A stretch of 37,747 nt of DNA, from the NCBI GenBank assembly GCA_029242935.1, contig JAQWSX010000029.1:1-37747 (forward strand), given 5' to 3'. Within the stretch, counting starts at the first letter, position 1; the number at the start of each line of letters is the position of its first letter. Source of the stretch: Akkermansiaceae bacterium (GTDB taxonomy: Bacteria; Verrucomicrobiota; Verrucomicrobiia; Verrucomicrobiales; Akkermansiaceae). The notes beneath the pieces are model-generated. The model worked only from the letters and a program-made list of their open reading frames with translations. It was not told the origin of the DNA and made no database searches. Made by a program: the position numbers and the translations under genes. Below are positions 8,427-17,094 of this stretch, one piece after another.

Positions 8427-10433
8427 ATGAAATTTATGGCCTTTGTTTTCGGCATTTTGGGCAGTGTCGTTTCCCTGTGTGCAGGAGCTCCTGCGATGAT
8501 TTTGAATTCGCCTTCAGATTATCAGGTTTTCCAGCGAAGCACTCAAAGCTCAGGGGCTTTCATTATTAGAGGGCAGCTCAGTGAACCCGCCTCGAAGCCT
8601 ACGAAAATTCAGGTGAAGTTTGGTCATCGTCAAGAGGCCCAAGGTGATGGGGCTGTCTCTACCCTAGGAGTGATTCAGAAAGGTGAATCTCAGTTTAGCT
8701 TTAAGTCACGGTATCTGGCAGGCGGTTGGCATCGTTTGGATGTTCGGGCCGTGGCAGGTGAAGAAATTGTGGGGCAGGCGGTTGTCGAACATGTTGGAAT
8801 CGGTGAGGTCTTCGTGATAGCCGGGCAATCAAATTCGGCGAATCACGGGGAGGAAAAACAAAAGATAAACATTCAGAAGGTTTCTACTTTTGATGGGAAG
8901 GCGTGGCGGATTGCTGATGACCCGCAGCCGGGCGCCAGTGGTCGGGGGGGCAGTTTTATCCCGCCGTTTGCCAACGAGTTAGTGAAGAAATTCAATGTCC
9001 CAGTGGGGATTGTTTCGACTGGGGTTGGTGCGACGAGCGTGCGTGAATGGTTGCCGGAAGGAGAGCGGTTCCCGAATCCTCCTACCATCATGAATAAAGT
9101 TGTCTCTCATCCTAAAGGTGGCTGGATGAGTAAAGGTGACATTTATCGGAATTTAATCTCAAGGGTGAAGTCTCTGGGTCGATACGGATTTCGAGCAGTG
9201 CTGTGGCATCAGGGTGAATCGGATGCCAATCAAAAGGACGAAAGCCGGACCTTGTCAGGTCAATTGTATCAGGAGTATCTTGGGAAGCTGATCAAAGCGA
9301 CCCGGAAGGATCTGAATTGGGAGTGTCCTTGGGTTGTGGCTCAGGCGAGTTATCACACTCCTGATGACCCCGGGTCAGAAGATATTCGTGCGGCGCAAAG
9401 GGCTCTTTGGGAATCAGGTCTCGCCTTAGAAGGGCCGGATACTGATTCGTTGACGGGAGAGAATCGCGATCACAATGGCAAAGGAGTGCATTTCAGCGGG
9501 AAGGGTTTGCGGGCTCACGGTAGGGCTTGGGCTGATAAGGTAGAACCTTGGTTGTCAAAGGAGCTTGAGAAAAAGAAAGCCGTGGTTTTTGTTCTCGCAG
9601 GCCAATCAAATATGCAGGGCCAAGGGGTGGTTTCGATGGACCATGAGAAGTATTATAATGCTGGGAAGGGAAACCTAATCTGGTCGATGGAACATTCGCA
9701 AAGTAAGGAGAAGATGAAGCACCTCCGGGATGACCAGGGTCACTGGGTTAGTCCCCAGAACGTAAGAATCAGATATAAGCAGAAAGATGAGGTTCGGAGT
9801 GGCCCGCTGACAGTCGGGTATACAGGTTACGGTGGGATTAGTCATATTGGGCCCGAGTTACAATTTGGCCACGTAGTTGGGGAGTATTTCCAAGATCGGG
9901 AGGTTTACCTCATCAAAACCGCGTGGGGTGGTAAGAGTCTTTTCAAAGATTTCCGGCCACCAAGTTCGCAAGGTGAGACTGGTGAGTATTACGCTAAAAT
10001 GGTTGATGAGATTCGAGCTGGCCTCGATGAATTTGCGCCCGATACTTATGAGCTCGGAGGGTTTGTGTGGATGCAGGGCTGGAACGATATGGTCTCGCAA
10101 GAAGCAACGGCAGAGTATTCTAAAAACCTCGTTAACTTTGTCGCAGATCTAAGGAAGGAATTTTCGGTCAAGAATCTACCTTTCATTGTCGGGGAACTTG
10201 GGAATGGGGGCGAAGCTAAACCTGGTTCTGGAATGGCTAAATTTCGCACAGCGCAAAATGAAGGGGTCAAAAAAATCGAGCAAGCTTGGTTCACTAGCAC
10301 TAAGGAATTTGCCCGTCCCCCGGAGCTCTCACCGAATACTGGCCACGGTCACCATTGGTATGGAAATGCTGAGAGTTATTTTTTGATTGGTGATGCCTTG
10401 GCGCGCGAGATGATCAGAGCGCTGAATCGTTAG
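8427..10433 (+). CDS. Tandem SASA-domain carbohydrate esterase
   Basis: The start at 8427 places a signal peptide (MKFMAFVFGILGSVVSLCAGA) at the N-terminus; the frame extends to 8358 without benefit. The product is 668 residues. After an Ig-like N-terminal region (about 25-125) come two consecutive SASA (sialate O-acetylesterase-like SGNH) domains. The first has VFVIAGQSNSAN (Ser 135), WHQGESD and GVHFSGKG. The second has VVFVLAGQSNMQG (Ser 394), WMQGWNDM and a C-terminal GHGHHWYGN. Both nucleophile serines are intact, so two active sites are plausible. The enzyme probably deacylates polysaccharides in the periplasm or at the surface. The next gene starts 44 bp downstream. Confidence 0.9.
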   Translation: MKFMAFVFGILGSVVSLCAGAPAMILNSPSDYQVFQRSTQSSGAFIIRGQLSEPASKPTKIQVKFGHRQEAQGDGAVSTLGVIQKGESQFSFKSRYLAGGWHRLDVRAVAGEEIVGQAVVEHVGIGEVFVIAGQSNSANHGEEKQKINIQKVSTFDGKAWRIADDPQPGASGRGGSFIPPFANELVKKFNVPVGIVSTGVGATSVREWLPEGERFPNPPTIMNKVVSHPKGGWMSKGDIYRNLISRVKSLGRYGFRAVLWHQGESDANQKDESRTLSGQLYQEYLGKLIKATRKDLNWECPWVVAQASYHTPDDPGSEDIRAAQRALWESGLALEGPDTDSLTGENRDHNGKGVHFSGKGLRAHGRAWADKVEPWLSKELEKKKAVVFVLAGQSNMQGQGVVSMDHEKYYNAGKGNLIWSMEHSQSKEKMKHLRDDQGHWVSPQNVRIRYKQKDEVRSGPLTVGYTGYGGISHIGPELQFGHVVGEYFQDREVYLIKTAWGGKSLFKDFRPPSSQGETGEYYAKMVDEIRAGLDEFAPDTYELGGFVWMQGWNDMVSQEATAEYSKNLVNFVADLRKEFSVKNLPFIVGELGNGGEAKPGSGMAKFRTAQNEGVKKIEQAWFTSTKEFARPPELSPNTGHGHHWYGNAESYFLIGDALAREMIRALNR

Positions 10434-10477
10434 GGTTTGCCTTGCTCATCTGGCTTCAGTGGAGAAGGTCACTAGTA

Positions 10478-11170
10478 ATGAAACCCTATGTGAAGCTTGC
10501 CGAGTCCACCATGCCGGACGTCACGATCTATTCGCTCCACAAGCACGACGGGAAAATTTACCTTAAGTATAATGGGTTTGAGTTGATGAGCACTGCGCTC
10601 ACCTACTCCGAACAAATGCTGGCTGATTACGGGTGCCAGGCTTTGAGAGAGGGGAAGGGATCGAGGCCCGGCCATCCTAAGGTCTTGATCGGTGGGCTTG
10701 GCTTGGGATTCACCTTGAAGCGAACTTTAGAACTGGTGGGAAGCCCTGCGACGGTTGATGTTGCCGAGTTGATGCTTCCGCTCATCGAGTGGAATCGCAC
10801 TTACCTTGTGGAACACAACGGTCCTCTCTTGGAGGATCCCCGGACTCAGATTATTCAGGGCGACCTTTACAATATCATTTCCGACGCGAAACCGGGTTCT
10901 TATGATTCACTCCTGCTGGATATCGACAATACCCCGGATGATCTCATCACATCCGGTAATTCACGGCTCTACTCGCCCGGGTTCCTTGATAAATTACGTA
11001 ATGTCATTACCGCGCAAGGATGTCTTGCTTATTGGCTGTCCGAGCCTGCTCCCCGATTTAAGAAGCTATTGATCAAAGCTGGTTTTCAGGTCGAGGAGTT
11101 TGCCTCTAAGCCTCACGAGAAGTCAAAGCGATCCCGCCATTGCATCTTGCTGGCCCGCAAGCGCCGGTAA
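10478..11170 (+). CDS. Spermidine synthase-like SAM-fold protein
   Basis: The ATG at 10478 is preceded by a good ribosome site (GGAGAAGG, 9 nt upstream), which decides this start over 10442. The product is 230 residues, cytoplasmic, with no signal peptide. The glycine-rich nucleotide loop GGLGLGFTL and the following acidic strand end (TVDVAELM) match the SpeE/PMT fold, as does LLLDID, which forms the substrate-side acidic loop. It is shorter than SpeE (about 280-300) and lacks a clear N-terminal beta domain, so it is probably a SpeE-like methyltransferase-fold protein whose real substrate is unknown. It lies between the SASA esterase and msrBA in the same direction. Confidence 0.82.
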   Translation: MKPYVKLAESTMPDVTIYSLHKHDGKIYLKYNGFELMSTALTYSEQMLADYGCQALREGKGSRPGHPKVLIGGLGLGFTLKRTLELVGSPATVDVAELMLPLIEWNRTYLVEHNGPLLEDPRTQIIQGDLYNIISDAKPGSYDSLLLDIDNTPDDLITSGNSRLYSPGFLDKLRNVITAQGCLAYWLSEPAPRFKKLLIKAGFQVEEFASKPHEKSKRSRHCILLARKRR

Positions 11171-11224
11171 CCTTGCATTTTTCGGAGAATAGGATTCCTT
11201 CCCAAGACTCAAACCAACACAAAA

Positions 11225-12202
11225 ATGTTAACTTGGAACGATATTGTTAAATTTGCCACGGACGGAAATCCTGAGCCCGATTGTGAGGTTCGGAAGTCGG
11301 AAGACGAATGGCGCGAGCAACTTGCGCCGGAGCAATTTCACGTCACTCGGAAACATGGAACCGAACGGGCCTTTAGCTCCGGGATGTGTGATTTATTTGA
11401 GCCGGGTAAGTATGCCTGTGTTTGTTGTGACACCTTATTATTTGATGCTGATGAGAAGTTTGACAGTGGGACAGGTTGGCCCTCTTTTACGCAACCTGCG
11501 AAGGAAAACGCGATCTCCTATCATGGAGATAACACGATGGGAATGACGCGGGTCGAAACTCTGTGCAATGCCTGTGATGCTCATCTCGGACATGTTTTTC
11601 CTGATGGTCCGGCGCCGAGTGGTCTTCGTTACTGCATGAATGCAGTCGCTCTCAAAAAGGTGGAGGGGACCGATGCGGTCGCCACTTTTGGTGGTGGGTG
11701 CTACTGGTGTACGGAGGCTGTTTTTCGGAGTGTGAAAGGCGTGAGCGGGGTTCAGAGTGGATTTAGTGACGGCGAGGCAGCTGGCCCGACTTACAAAGAA
11801 GTTTGCACCGGAGAAACGGGCTACGCCGAAGTCGTTCAGATTAATTATGATCCTAAAGTGGTGAGCTATGAGGAACTTTTGCGTATTCATATGGGAACCC
11901 ACGACCCGACTACGCTAAATGCTCAGGGTGCTGATATCGGAACCCAATACCGCAGTATCATTCTTTACCGGAGCGATGAGGAACGGCAGATCGCTGAGAA
12001 TCTTTTGGAGGAGATTTCCGATACCTTTGAATCTGACATTGTCACAGAGGTGAAGAATTTTGATGAATTTTATCCTGCTCCCGAAGCTCACGATGATTAT
12101 TACAATCGCAATCCGGACCAAGGATATTGTCAGGTAGTGATCTCTCCTAAGATAGCCAAATTCCGAAGGACTTTCCAATACCTCCTATCTCCCGACGAGT
12201 GA
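11225..12202 (+). CDS. msrAB: Bifunctional peptide methionine sulfoxide reductase MsrB-MsrA
   Basis: 325 residues, no signal peptide. The N-terminal MsrB domain (about 25-145) has zinc cysteines in CVCC (C65, C68) and CNAC (C114, C117), SGTGWPSF, HLGHVFPDGP, and the catalytic Cys 137 in RYCMN. The C-terminal MsrA domain (about 152-320) has the catalytic Cys 159 in GGGCYWC, then GDIGTQYRS-like ADIGTQYRS and a HDPTT motif. It reduces both R- and S-methionine sulfoxide in proteins using thioredoxin. The order B then A is the opposite of the classical A-B fusions. The stop is TGA. It fits the redox-repair theme with SelO and the thioredoxin-like gene nearby. Confidence 0.96.
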   Translation: MLTWNDIVKFATDGNPEPDCEVRKSEDEWREQLAPEQFHVTRKHGTERAFSSGMCDLFEPGKYACVCCDTLLFDADEKFDSGTGWPSFTQPAKENAISYHGDNTMGMTRVETLCNACDAHLGHVFPDGPAPSGLRYCMNAVALKKVEGTDAVATFGGGCYWCTEAVFRSVKGVSGVQSGFSDGEAAGPTYKEVCTGETGYAEVVQINYDPKVVSYEELLRIHMGTHDPTTLNAQGADIGTQYRSIILYRSDEERQIAENLLEEISDTFESDIVTEVKNFDEFYPAPEAHDDYYNRNPDQGYCQVVISPKIAKFRRTFQYLLSPDE

Positions 12203-12338
12203 ATCATTTACTCTGATCCGCCCTCGGTGACGTAAGAGTTTTATTTTTGGTTATGGTGGCTGCGGAAGCAGCGTAGAATGACAGAGGTGGCGATTGTAAC
12301 TGACTCAAGCGGAATCTCACGGAAACCAGAGGCGGCTG

Positions 12339-13061
12339 CTAAGAGACGTCGATAATATCGAGTTCGATCAGTTGTCGGGTGGCGGTGCCGGAAAAGTCGC
12401 GGTTTGCAGCCGGAGAAGCTGGGGAAGGGTGCAGGATTTTCCCGAGTTGGTGCTGGTCGTTCTTGACCGAGGCGAGTTGCTTTTCAGCGAAGGCTCCAAC
12501 CCCAATAAGTTTTTCCGGCTGTAGGATTTCGATGATGCGGGCGAGCGATTCACGGCAGGATTTTTCAACCGGCTCCATACAATCGTGTGGAAGTTTGTCC
12601 GGTGTGAGATTAGCTCCAGTATCTTTCATCCAAACAAGGGGGCAGAAGTTTGCGACGAAATGGTTTTCGAAAAAGGCTTCGGCTGAATCAAAGAGTTCGG
12701 AGAATAGTCCCCAGAGGCGACGGCCAGAAACTTCGGAGCGTTCACAGTTGAAGCCGGTGACCGGGCGCTTTGGGTGTTCGGGGTCGGGCTTGTTAACTGA
12801 GCCGGAGATGCCCATCCAATCTCTGACGTGGGAGATCTCGCCAAAGGGGACGCCGGTTTGAGCCATGCCATAAGGTCCGGGATTCATGCCGAGGAAGAGA
12901 ACCTTCTTGGTTCCGTTTCCGAAGTTTTTCAAGTAGTCGCAATGACGATCCCAAGCGTATTCAAGTGGGTTGTAAGTGTAAGCGACGGGATCCGGGAATT
13001 TTAGGCCACGCAGTTCTTTGCGAAGATCATCAGCGGCGGCAACAAGAGAATGTTTGCTCAT
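12339..13061 (-). CDS. SMUG1-type uracil-DNA glycosylase
   Basis: 240 residues from the ATG at 13061, chosen because it gives an ATGA overlap with the stop of the upstream DUF3293 gene; an in-frame start at 13088 would overlap more. Motif 1 is GMNPGPYGMAQTGVPFGE (catalytic-type Asn at residue 60) and motif 2 is HPSPASPAANRDF, both close to single-strand-selective SMUG1. It removes uracil and oxidised pyrimidines from DNA in base-excision repair. It is the last gene of a coupled trio with DUF2237 and DUF3293. SMUG1-like enzymes are uncommon in bacteria but known in several phyla. Confidence 0.93.
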   Translation of the reverse strand: MSKHSLVAAADDLRKELRGLKFPDPVAYTYNPLEYAWDRHCDYLKNFGNGTKKVLFLGMNPGPYGMAQTGVPFGEISHVRDWMGISGSVNKPDPEHPKRPVTGFNCERSEVSGRRLWGLFSELFDSAEAFFENHFVANFCPLVWMKDTGANLTPDKLPHDCMEPVEKSCRESLARIIEILQPEKLIGVGAFAEKQLASVKNDQHQLGKILHPSPASPAANRDFSGTATRQLIELDIIDVS

Positions 13062-13444
13062 AAAGTGGGTGCTTGGAGTTTGGACCATGTTCCGACCATT
13101 TCATCGGCTTCGGTTTCCTGGCAGTCGACGAGGACGACTTGATCGTCGCAGATTTCGTAAATGGCGTCTTGTCGGAATTGCTTGCCCAGCGCGATTGCTT
13201 CGGCGCGGGAACACACAACTCCGAATCCAGCCTCGGCGTGGTCTTCGCATTGTCCGGTGATGGGGAAGCAGCGCCACTTTGAAGCTTGGATGGCTTCGAG
13301 AAGGAGGGCGTTCTTTTCGTCGTTCTTTTCATCGGGCGCAACCTCTCCGAAAGGATTATGTGCGGTGATGATGAAGAAGTGATCGGGAGAGCTCGCTCCC
13401 TCAAGCCCGGTGACGAATTGAGTTTGGTGATACCCTTCCTTCAT
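13058..13444 (-). CDS. DUF3293 domain protein
   Basis: 128 residues from the ATG at 13444. That start overlaps the upstream gene's TGA by one base (TGATG), a sign of translational coupling; the frame runs open to 13576 but the upstream part lies inside the neighbour. Features of DUF3293 are FFIITAHNPFGE near the N-terminus, a conserved central Gly-Gln-Cys (PITGQCEDH), an E-x-GFGVV strand, and FRQDAIYEICDDQVVLVDC near the end. The function of the family is unknown. It sits between DUF2237 and SMUG1 and overlaps SMUG1 by 4 bases. Confidence 0.85.
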   Translation of the reverse strand: MKEGYHQTQFVTGLEGASSPDHFFIITAHNPFGEVAPDEKNDEKNALLLEAIQASKWRCFPITGQCEDHAEAGFGVVCSRAEAIALGKQFRQDAIYEICDDQVVLVDCQETEADEMVGTWSKLQAPTL

Positions 13445-13803
13445 CAGACCGAGTGTTTTCTGAGATCCAAAAGATCGACGAATTCGAGGGCCACTACCGA
13501 AGTGGCATTGAGATCGACCTTTGGGGCGCAGCCGTGGTCCAAGGCCTCCTTCCAGCGAAGAACGCAAAGACACCATTGGTCGCCAGCCTTGAGGCCGCGG
13601 AAGGAGAATTCAGGTCGCGCAGTCATGAGATCATTTCCCTGCTTGCGGCTAAATTCTAGAAATTCCTGTGTCATCACCGTGCAAACACAATGAAGACCGC
13701 GGTCACCTGCACCGGTTCGGCAGCAACCATCACGAAAGAAACCGGTCATGGGATCGGTCGAACAGGTTGCGAGGTCTTCGCCGAGGACGTTGAGGTGTGA
13801 CAT
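13444..13803 (-). CDS. DUF2237 family protein
   Basis: 119 residues, small cytoplasmic protein. The pattern NVLGEDLATCSTDPMTGFFRDG at the N-terminus, GLHCVCTVMTQEFLEFS, GDQWCLC and CAPKVDLNATS near the C-terminus matches DUF2237. It has several conserved cysteines (CSTD, CCRTG, HCVC, WCLC, CAP) that may bind metal or be redox-active; no function is established. It is the first gene of the trio, divergent from the thioredoxin-like gene with 93 bp between. Its TGA stop shows that TGA is used as an ordinary stop in this genome. Confidence 0.87.
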   Translation of the reverse strand: MSHLNVLGEDLATCSTDPMTGFFRDGCCRTGAGDRGLHCVCTVMTQEFLEFSRKQGNDLMTARPEFSFRGLKAGDQWCLCVLRWKEALDHGCAPKVDLNATSVVALEFVDLLDLRKHSV

Positions 13804-13896
13804 GGAAGGACTTTGGAACGAGTGTCGTCATCTGGCAAGCAGAGTGAACTCGATATTGGCTGGCTAGAAGGGTGTGTTCGAGAGTATAAGCTGGAG

Positions 13897-15054
13897 ATGA
13901 AAAATTTGGTTCAGATAACGTTGATCGGTTTAGCCGTTCTGGGAGCTCGCGCGGATGAGGTTGTGGTGAAGGAAATCATACCCTCAAAAGCAGAGTCGAC
14001 ATGGCTTGAAATCGATTGGAAGACTGATCTTTGGGAGGCTCGGAAAGAGGCCGCTCGGACGGGTAAGCCTATTTATCTCTGGGAGATGGACGGGCATCCG
14101 CTGGGCTGTGTTTGAAACAACGGAGTGGCCGACAGGTTGTTGGTCTTTGCAAATGAAGAGGTGCAGAATCTTCTCAAGGAGAAGTTTGTTACGATAGCTG
14201 CTGATGATTGGTATCAGCGGCGGCGAAAGGATAAAGTGGGGGAGTATTTTGCTAAGGTGGTGGATCAAAGTCCACGGAAGGGTGTTCACACCAAGCAAGG
14301 GCATTACATTTTTACGGCGACCGGAAAGTTGCTTGGTTTTAATAACAATCGAGGACCTGAAAAACGGTTGGCGATGATGAAGGATGCCCTTTCAAAGTGG
14401 GACAAGCTTCCCAAGGAAGAGAGGACGGTCGAAATTCCGGAGCATGGGAAGAACGATCAGGGATTTTATCGTGAGTTACCCAAAGGGGGGCAGATTGTAA
14501 AAGTTTACACCCGGTGTTTGGAGGAAAGAAATGGGCGGTTGCAAAAGCTTGCTGAGAATAAGATAGGAAATTTATCAGCGGTGGATCACCTCTGGTTGCA
14601 GCATTTGGAAATGAAGAAACTAGGGAATCTGATCGCCTCGGGTGGCGGAAAGATTTCGAACGTGCTTTCTCTTCGAATCGCGAAGTTCCATCTTCGTGAC
14701 AATACGAGGGGAGAACCTCGTGATTGGAAAAAGAATGAGATTAAAGAATGGTCATTGAAGGTCGATGGAAAAGGAAAAGTGAGTGGGAACTTTCTTATCA
14801 GCTCGTCTGATGGGAAAATGGGCTATCAGGGGAAGATCGAGGGGGAGCTTTCGGTGAAGAAGGGGCGTTTGAGCAAGTTCGAATTTTTGGTGCTTGGAAA
14901 GCATTGGGGGCATAGCAAATACACTCGGGGTGCCCGGTCTGGCAAGACCCCGATGGGGCAGGTCTTCCGCTTGTCGGATGGCAAGAGAGCGAGTGACCGG
15001 ATTCCTCCGCAAGGGATTCGGTGGGCGCCGGGATATTGGAATCCGGAGAGTTAG
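13897..15054 (+). CDS. Exported thioredoxin-like protein with in-frame TGA; probable selenoprotein (C-x-U)
   Basis: Read as one frame, 385 residues with TGA at codon 73. The ATG at 13897 gives a signal peptide (MKNLVQITLIGLAVLGARAD). Residues 46-72 (WEARKEAARTGKPIYLWEMDG then HPLGCV) resemble the start of a thioredoxin-like domain, and the TGA falls two residues after C71, giving Cys-Val-Sec followed by NNGVADR. The frame then stays open for 312 more codons with protein-like sequence: a QGHYIFTATGKLLGF strand pair typical of such folds (about 135-150), and a beta-rich C-terminal domain (about 255-375). A hairpin matching the bacterial SECIS pattern follows the TGA. A GTG at 14125 could only make a fragment lacking signal peptide and redox site. 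Alternatives are a nonsense mutation or sequencing error. No sel genes are in the window. Confidence 0.75.
14113..14145 (+). promoter_or_regulatory. Candidate bacterial SECIS: recoded TGA plus hairpin with GGU loop
   Basis: TGA is at 14113-14115. Bases 14127-14134 (GGCCGACA) pair with 14138-14145 (TGTTGGTC) over 8 continuous pairs, of which two are G-T wobbles, closing a three-base loop GGT at 14135-14137. Below it, after a T-T mismatch, G14125-T47 and A14124-T48 extend the stem. There are 19 bases between the TGA and the loop, and the loop begins with two Gs. This agrees with the published bacterial SECIS layout (loop roughly 16-37 nt after the UGA, a G in the first two loop positions). The local CAGGT resembles the apical CAGGU of E. 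coli fdhF. A competing stem, AACAAC 14116-14121 with GTTGTT 14136-14141, also exists. Confidence 0.7.
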
Positions 15055-15114
15055 AGGCTCCTTATTGGAAAAGAGATTTGAGCATTTTGGAGAGTCACCT
15101 AGAAAGCTGAATCC

Positions 15115-17094
15115 TCACGCAGAACCGAGTTCAGCTTCAAGCTTTTCAATCTGAGTGCTTAGATCTTCCCATTTTGAATAGGCAGTTTCGAGTTTCTGGG
15201 AAATTGTCTCATAAGCATTGGTGGTTTCGCGGAGCTTATCAGGATCACCCATGACCTCAGATGACTCGAGGTGAGCGGTGAGCGTTTCTTGCGCAGATTC
15301 GAGTTCGGCAATAGCTTTTTCGACGGAGGTAAATTCGTGCTGCAGAGGCTTGAGAACTTTGTTGCGCCTTTCACGGATAGAGGCGTCTCGCTTGCGACGC
15401 TCTTTTGAAGAGAGTTGGGGTTGGCTTGGGGCTGACTGAGACGGGTGAGCGGAGGAATTTGCAACGGGGGTCGTTGTGTCGCCTTCTTCTGCTTCGATTT
15501 TATCGAGGTAGTAGGTGAGATTACCCGCAAACAGGCGTGGGTCGTGGTCTTGGCGGAATTCCATTGTTTTTTGAACGATGGGATCGAGGAAGTTCCGGTT
15601 GTGGGATACGATGAGGAGGGTGCCCGGGTAATCGATAAGAGCCTTTTGCAATATGTCCTGCGACTGCATGTCGAGGTGGTTTGTAGGTTCATCGAGAATC
15701 AGGAAATTTGCGGGGCGAACGAGCATGCGGACCAGGGCGACCCGTGAACGTTCGCCGCCGGAGAGAATGCCGATTTTCTTAAAGACGTCGTCGCCTCTGA
15801 AGAGGAAACAGCCGAGGACGTCACGCGCAGACATGTTAGAGCCACGGGTTTGGATTTGTTCGACTGTTTCTAGAACTGTCAGGGTGGGGTCGAGTTCGTC
15901 AGCGTGGTTTTGGTTGAAGAAGGAGGGGAGGGTTTTGGGCCCAAGGTTTTGGTCGCCTGTGGAGGGGGCTTCTTCGCCGGTGATCATGCGACAGAAGGTG
16001 GATTTCCCGGCGCCGTTTGGCCCAACAATGGCGATTTTTTCCCCGCGGGTGATTTCGAGATCGAGATCCCGGAAGACGTTGAGGTCGCCGTATTGTTGTG
16101 CGGCATTTTCGAGCTTAGCGACGAGGTGAGTGGAGGCGGGGGGATCTGGAAAGCGAAAGGACATGACCGAGTCTTTGGCGTCGATCTCGATGCGCTCGAT
16201 CTTGGCGAGCTGCTTGATGCGAGATTGGACCTGCGATGCTTTGTTGGCCTGGGCGCGGAAGCGGTTAATGAATTGTTCTGTTTTGGCGATCTCGCGATCT
16301 TGGTTGATCTTTTGTTTGCGGAGGTTGTCTTGACGCTCCTTGAGCTGGGTTTCGTAGGATGAGTAGTTGCCCGTGAACTCTTCGGCGCGGCCGTGGTGGA
16401 AGGCGATAGTGCGGGTGGTAAGGCCGTCCATCATAGAGCGGTCGTGGGAGATGAGAATGATGGCGCCCTTGTAGCTGTGGAGGTAGGATTCCATGAAACG
16501 CTGGGCGTTGATGTCGAGGTGGTTGGTGGGTTCATCGAGAAGGAGGACTTCGGGCTCGGCAAGGAAGAGCTTAGCCATGGCGATGCGCATTTGCCATCCA
16601 CCGGAGAATTCGCCGCAGTCGCGATCAAAGTCATCGTGCTTGAAGCCGAGACCGGTCAGGACGGCCTGGATTTTGGGTCGCATACGGGAGGGATCGTGAC
16701 CATCGAGCCGGAGTTCTAGTTCTCCAATTTTGTTGAGGAGATCGGAGAAAGGCGCTGAGCGAGGATCAAGCTTCTCGAGTTCGGTGGAGTAGCGTTCGAT
16801 ATCTTCCTGAATGGCCTTGGTTTCGGCAAAGGCGGATTCAACTTCAGCATAAAGTGAGATGTCCTTAATGTGGATCCCTTCCTGGGGAAGGTAGCCGATC
16901 CGGTGGTGCTTTGGTTTGGTGATTTCGCCGGCGTTGGGTTCCAAGACACCTCCTATGCATTTCATGAGGGTGGATTTACCGGCTCCATTGTGTCCAGCGA
17001 AAGCGATGCGCTCCTTTTCTCCAATAGAGAAGGTGAGGTCTTTGAAGATCACACGGGGTCCGAATTCCACGCGGAGGTGTTTGACAGCGAGCAC
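15115..17094 (-). CDS. ABC-F family ATPase (ribosome-associated type)
   Basis: 659 residues with two ATP-binding domains in one chain and no membrane segments. Domain 1 has Walker A GHNGAGKST (34-42), signature FSGGW (163-167) and DEPTNHLD (187-194). Domain 2 has GPNGAGKST (358-366), LSGGE (444-448) and DEPTNHLD (468-475). The inter-domain linker at about 240-305 is charged and helical, as in ABC-F factors, and the C-terminal extension (about 560-659) is a coiled coil as in Uup/YheS-type proteins. ABC-F factors act on ribosomes in the E site or on translation quality control; a subgroup cannot be assigned from sequence alone. It is convergent with the thioredoxin-like gene (60 bp). Confidence 0.95.
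   Translation of the reverse strand: MLAVKHLRVEFGPRVIFKDLTFSIGEKERIAFAGHNGAGKSTLMKCIGGVLEPNAGEITKPKHHRIGYLPQEGIHIKDISLYAEVESAFAETKAIQEDIERYSTELEKLDPRSAPFSDLLNKIGELELRLDGHDPSRMRPKIQAVLTGLGFKHDDFDRDCGEFSGGWQMRIAMAKLFLAEPEVLLLDEPTNHLDINAQRFMESYLHSYKGAIILISHDRSMMDGLTTRTIAFHHGRAEEFTGNYSSYETQLKERQDNLRKQKINQDREIAKTEQFINRFRAQANKASQVQSRIKQLAKIERIEIDAKDSVMSFRFPDPPASTHLVAKLENAAQQYGDLNVFRDLDLEITRGEKIAIVGPNGAGKSTFCRMITGEEAPSTGDQNLGPKTLPSFFNQNHADELDPTLTVLETVEQIQTRGSNMSARDVLGCFLFRGDDVFKKIGILSGGERSRVALVRMLVRPANFLILDEPTNHLDMQSQDILQKALIDYPGTLLIVSHNRNFLDPIVQKTMEFRQDHDPRLFAGNLTYYLDKIEAEEGDTTTPVANSSAHPSQSAPSQPQLSSKERRKRDASIRERRNKVLKPLQHEFTSVEKAIAELESAQETLTAHLESSEVMGDPDKLRETTNAYETISQKLETAYSKWEDLSTQIEKLEAELGSA

Noticed and set aside
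14125-15054. Separate 309-codon gene starting at GTG 14125, downstream of the TGA
   Set aside because: It would lack a signal peptide and the first part of the thioredoxin-like domain, has no ribosome site, and is in frame with the upstream part. The recoded-TGA model explains both pieces.
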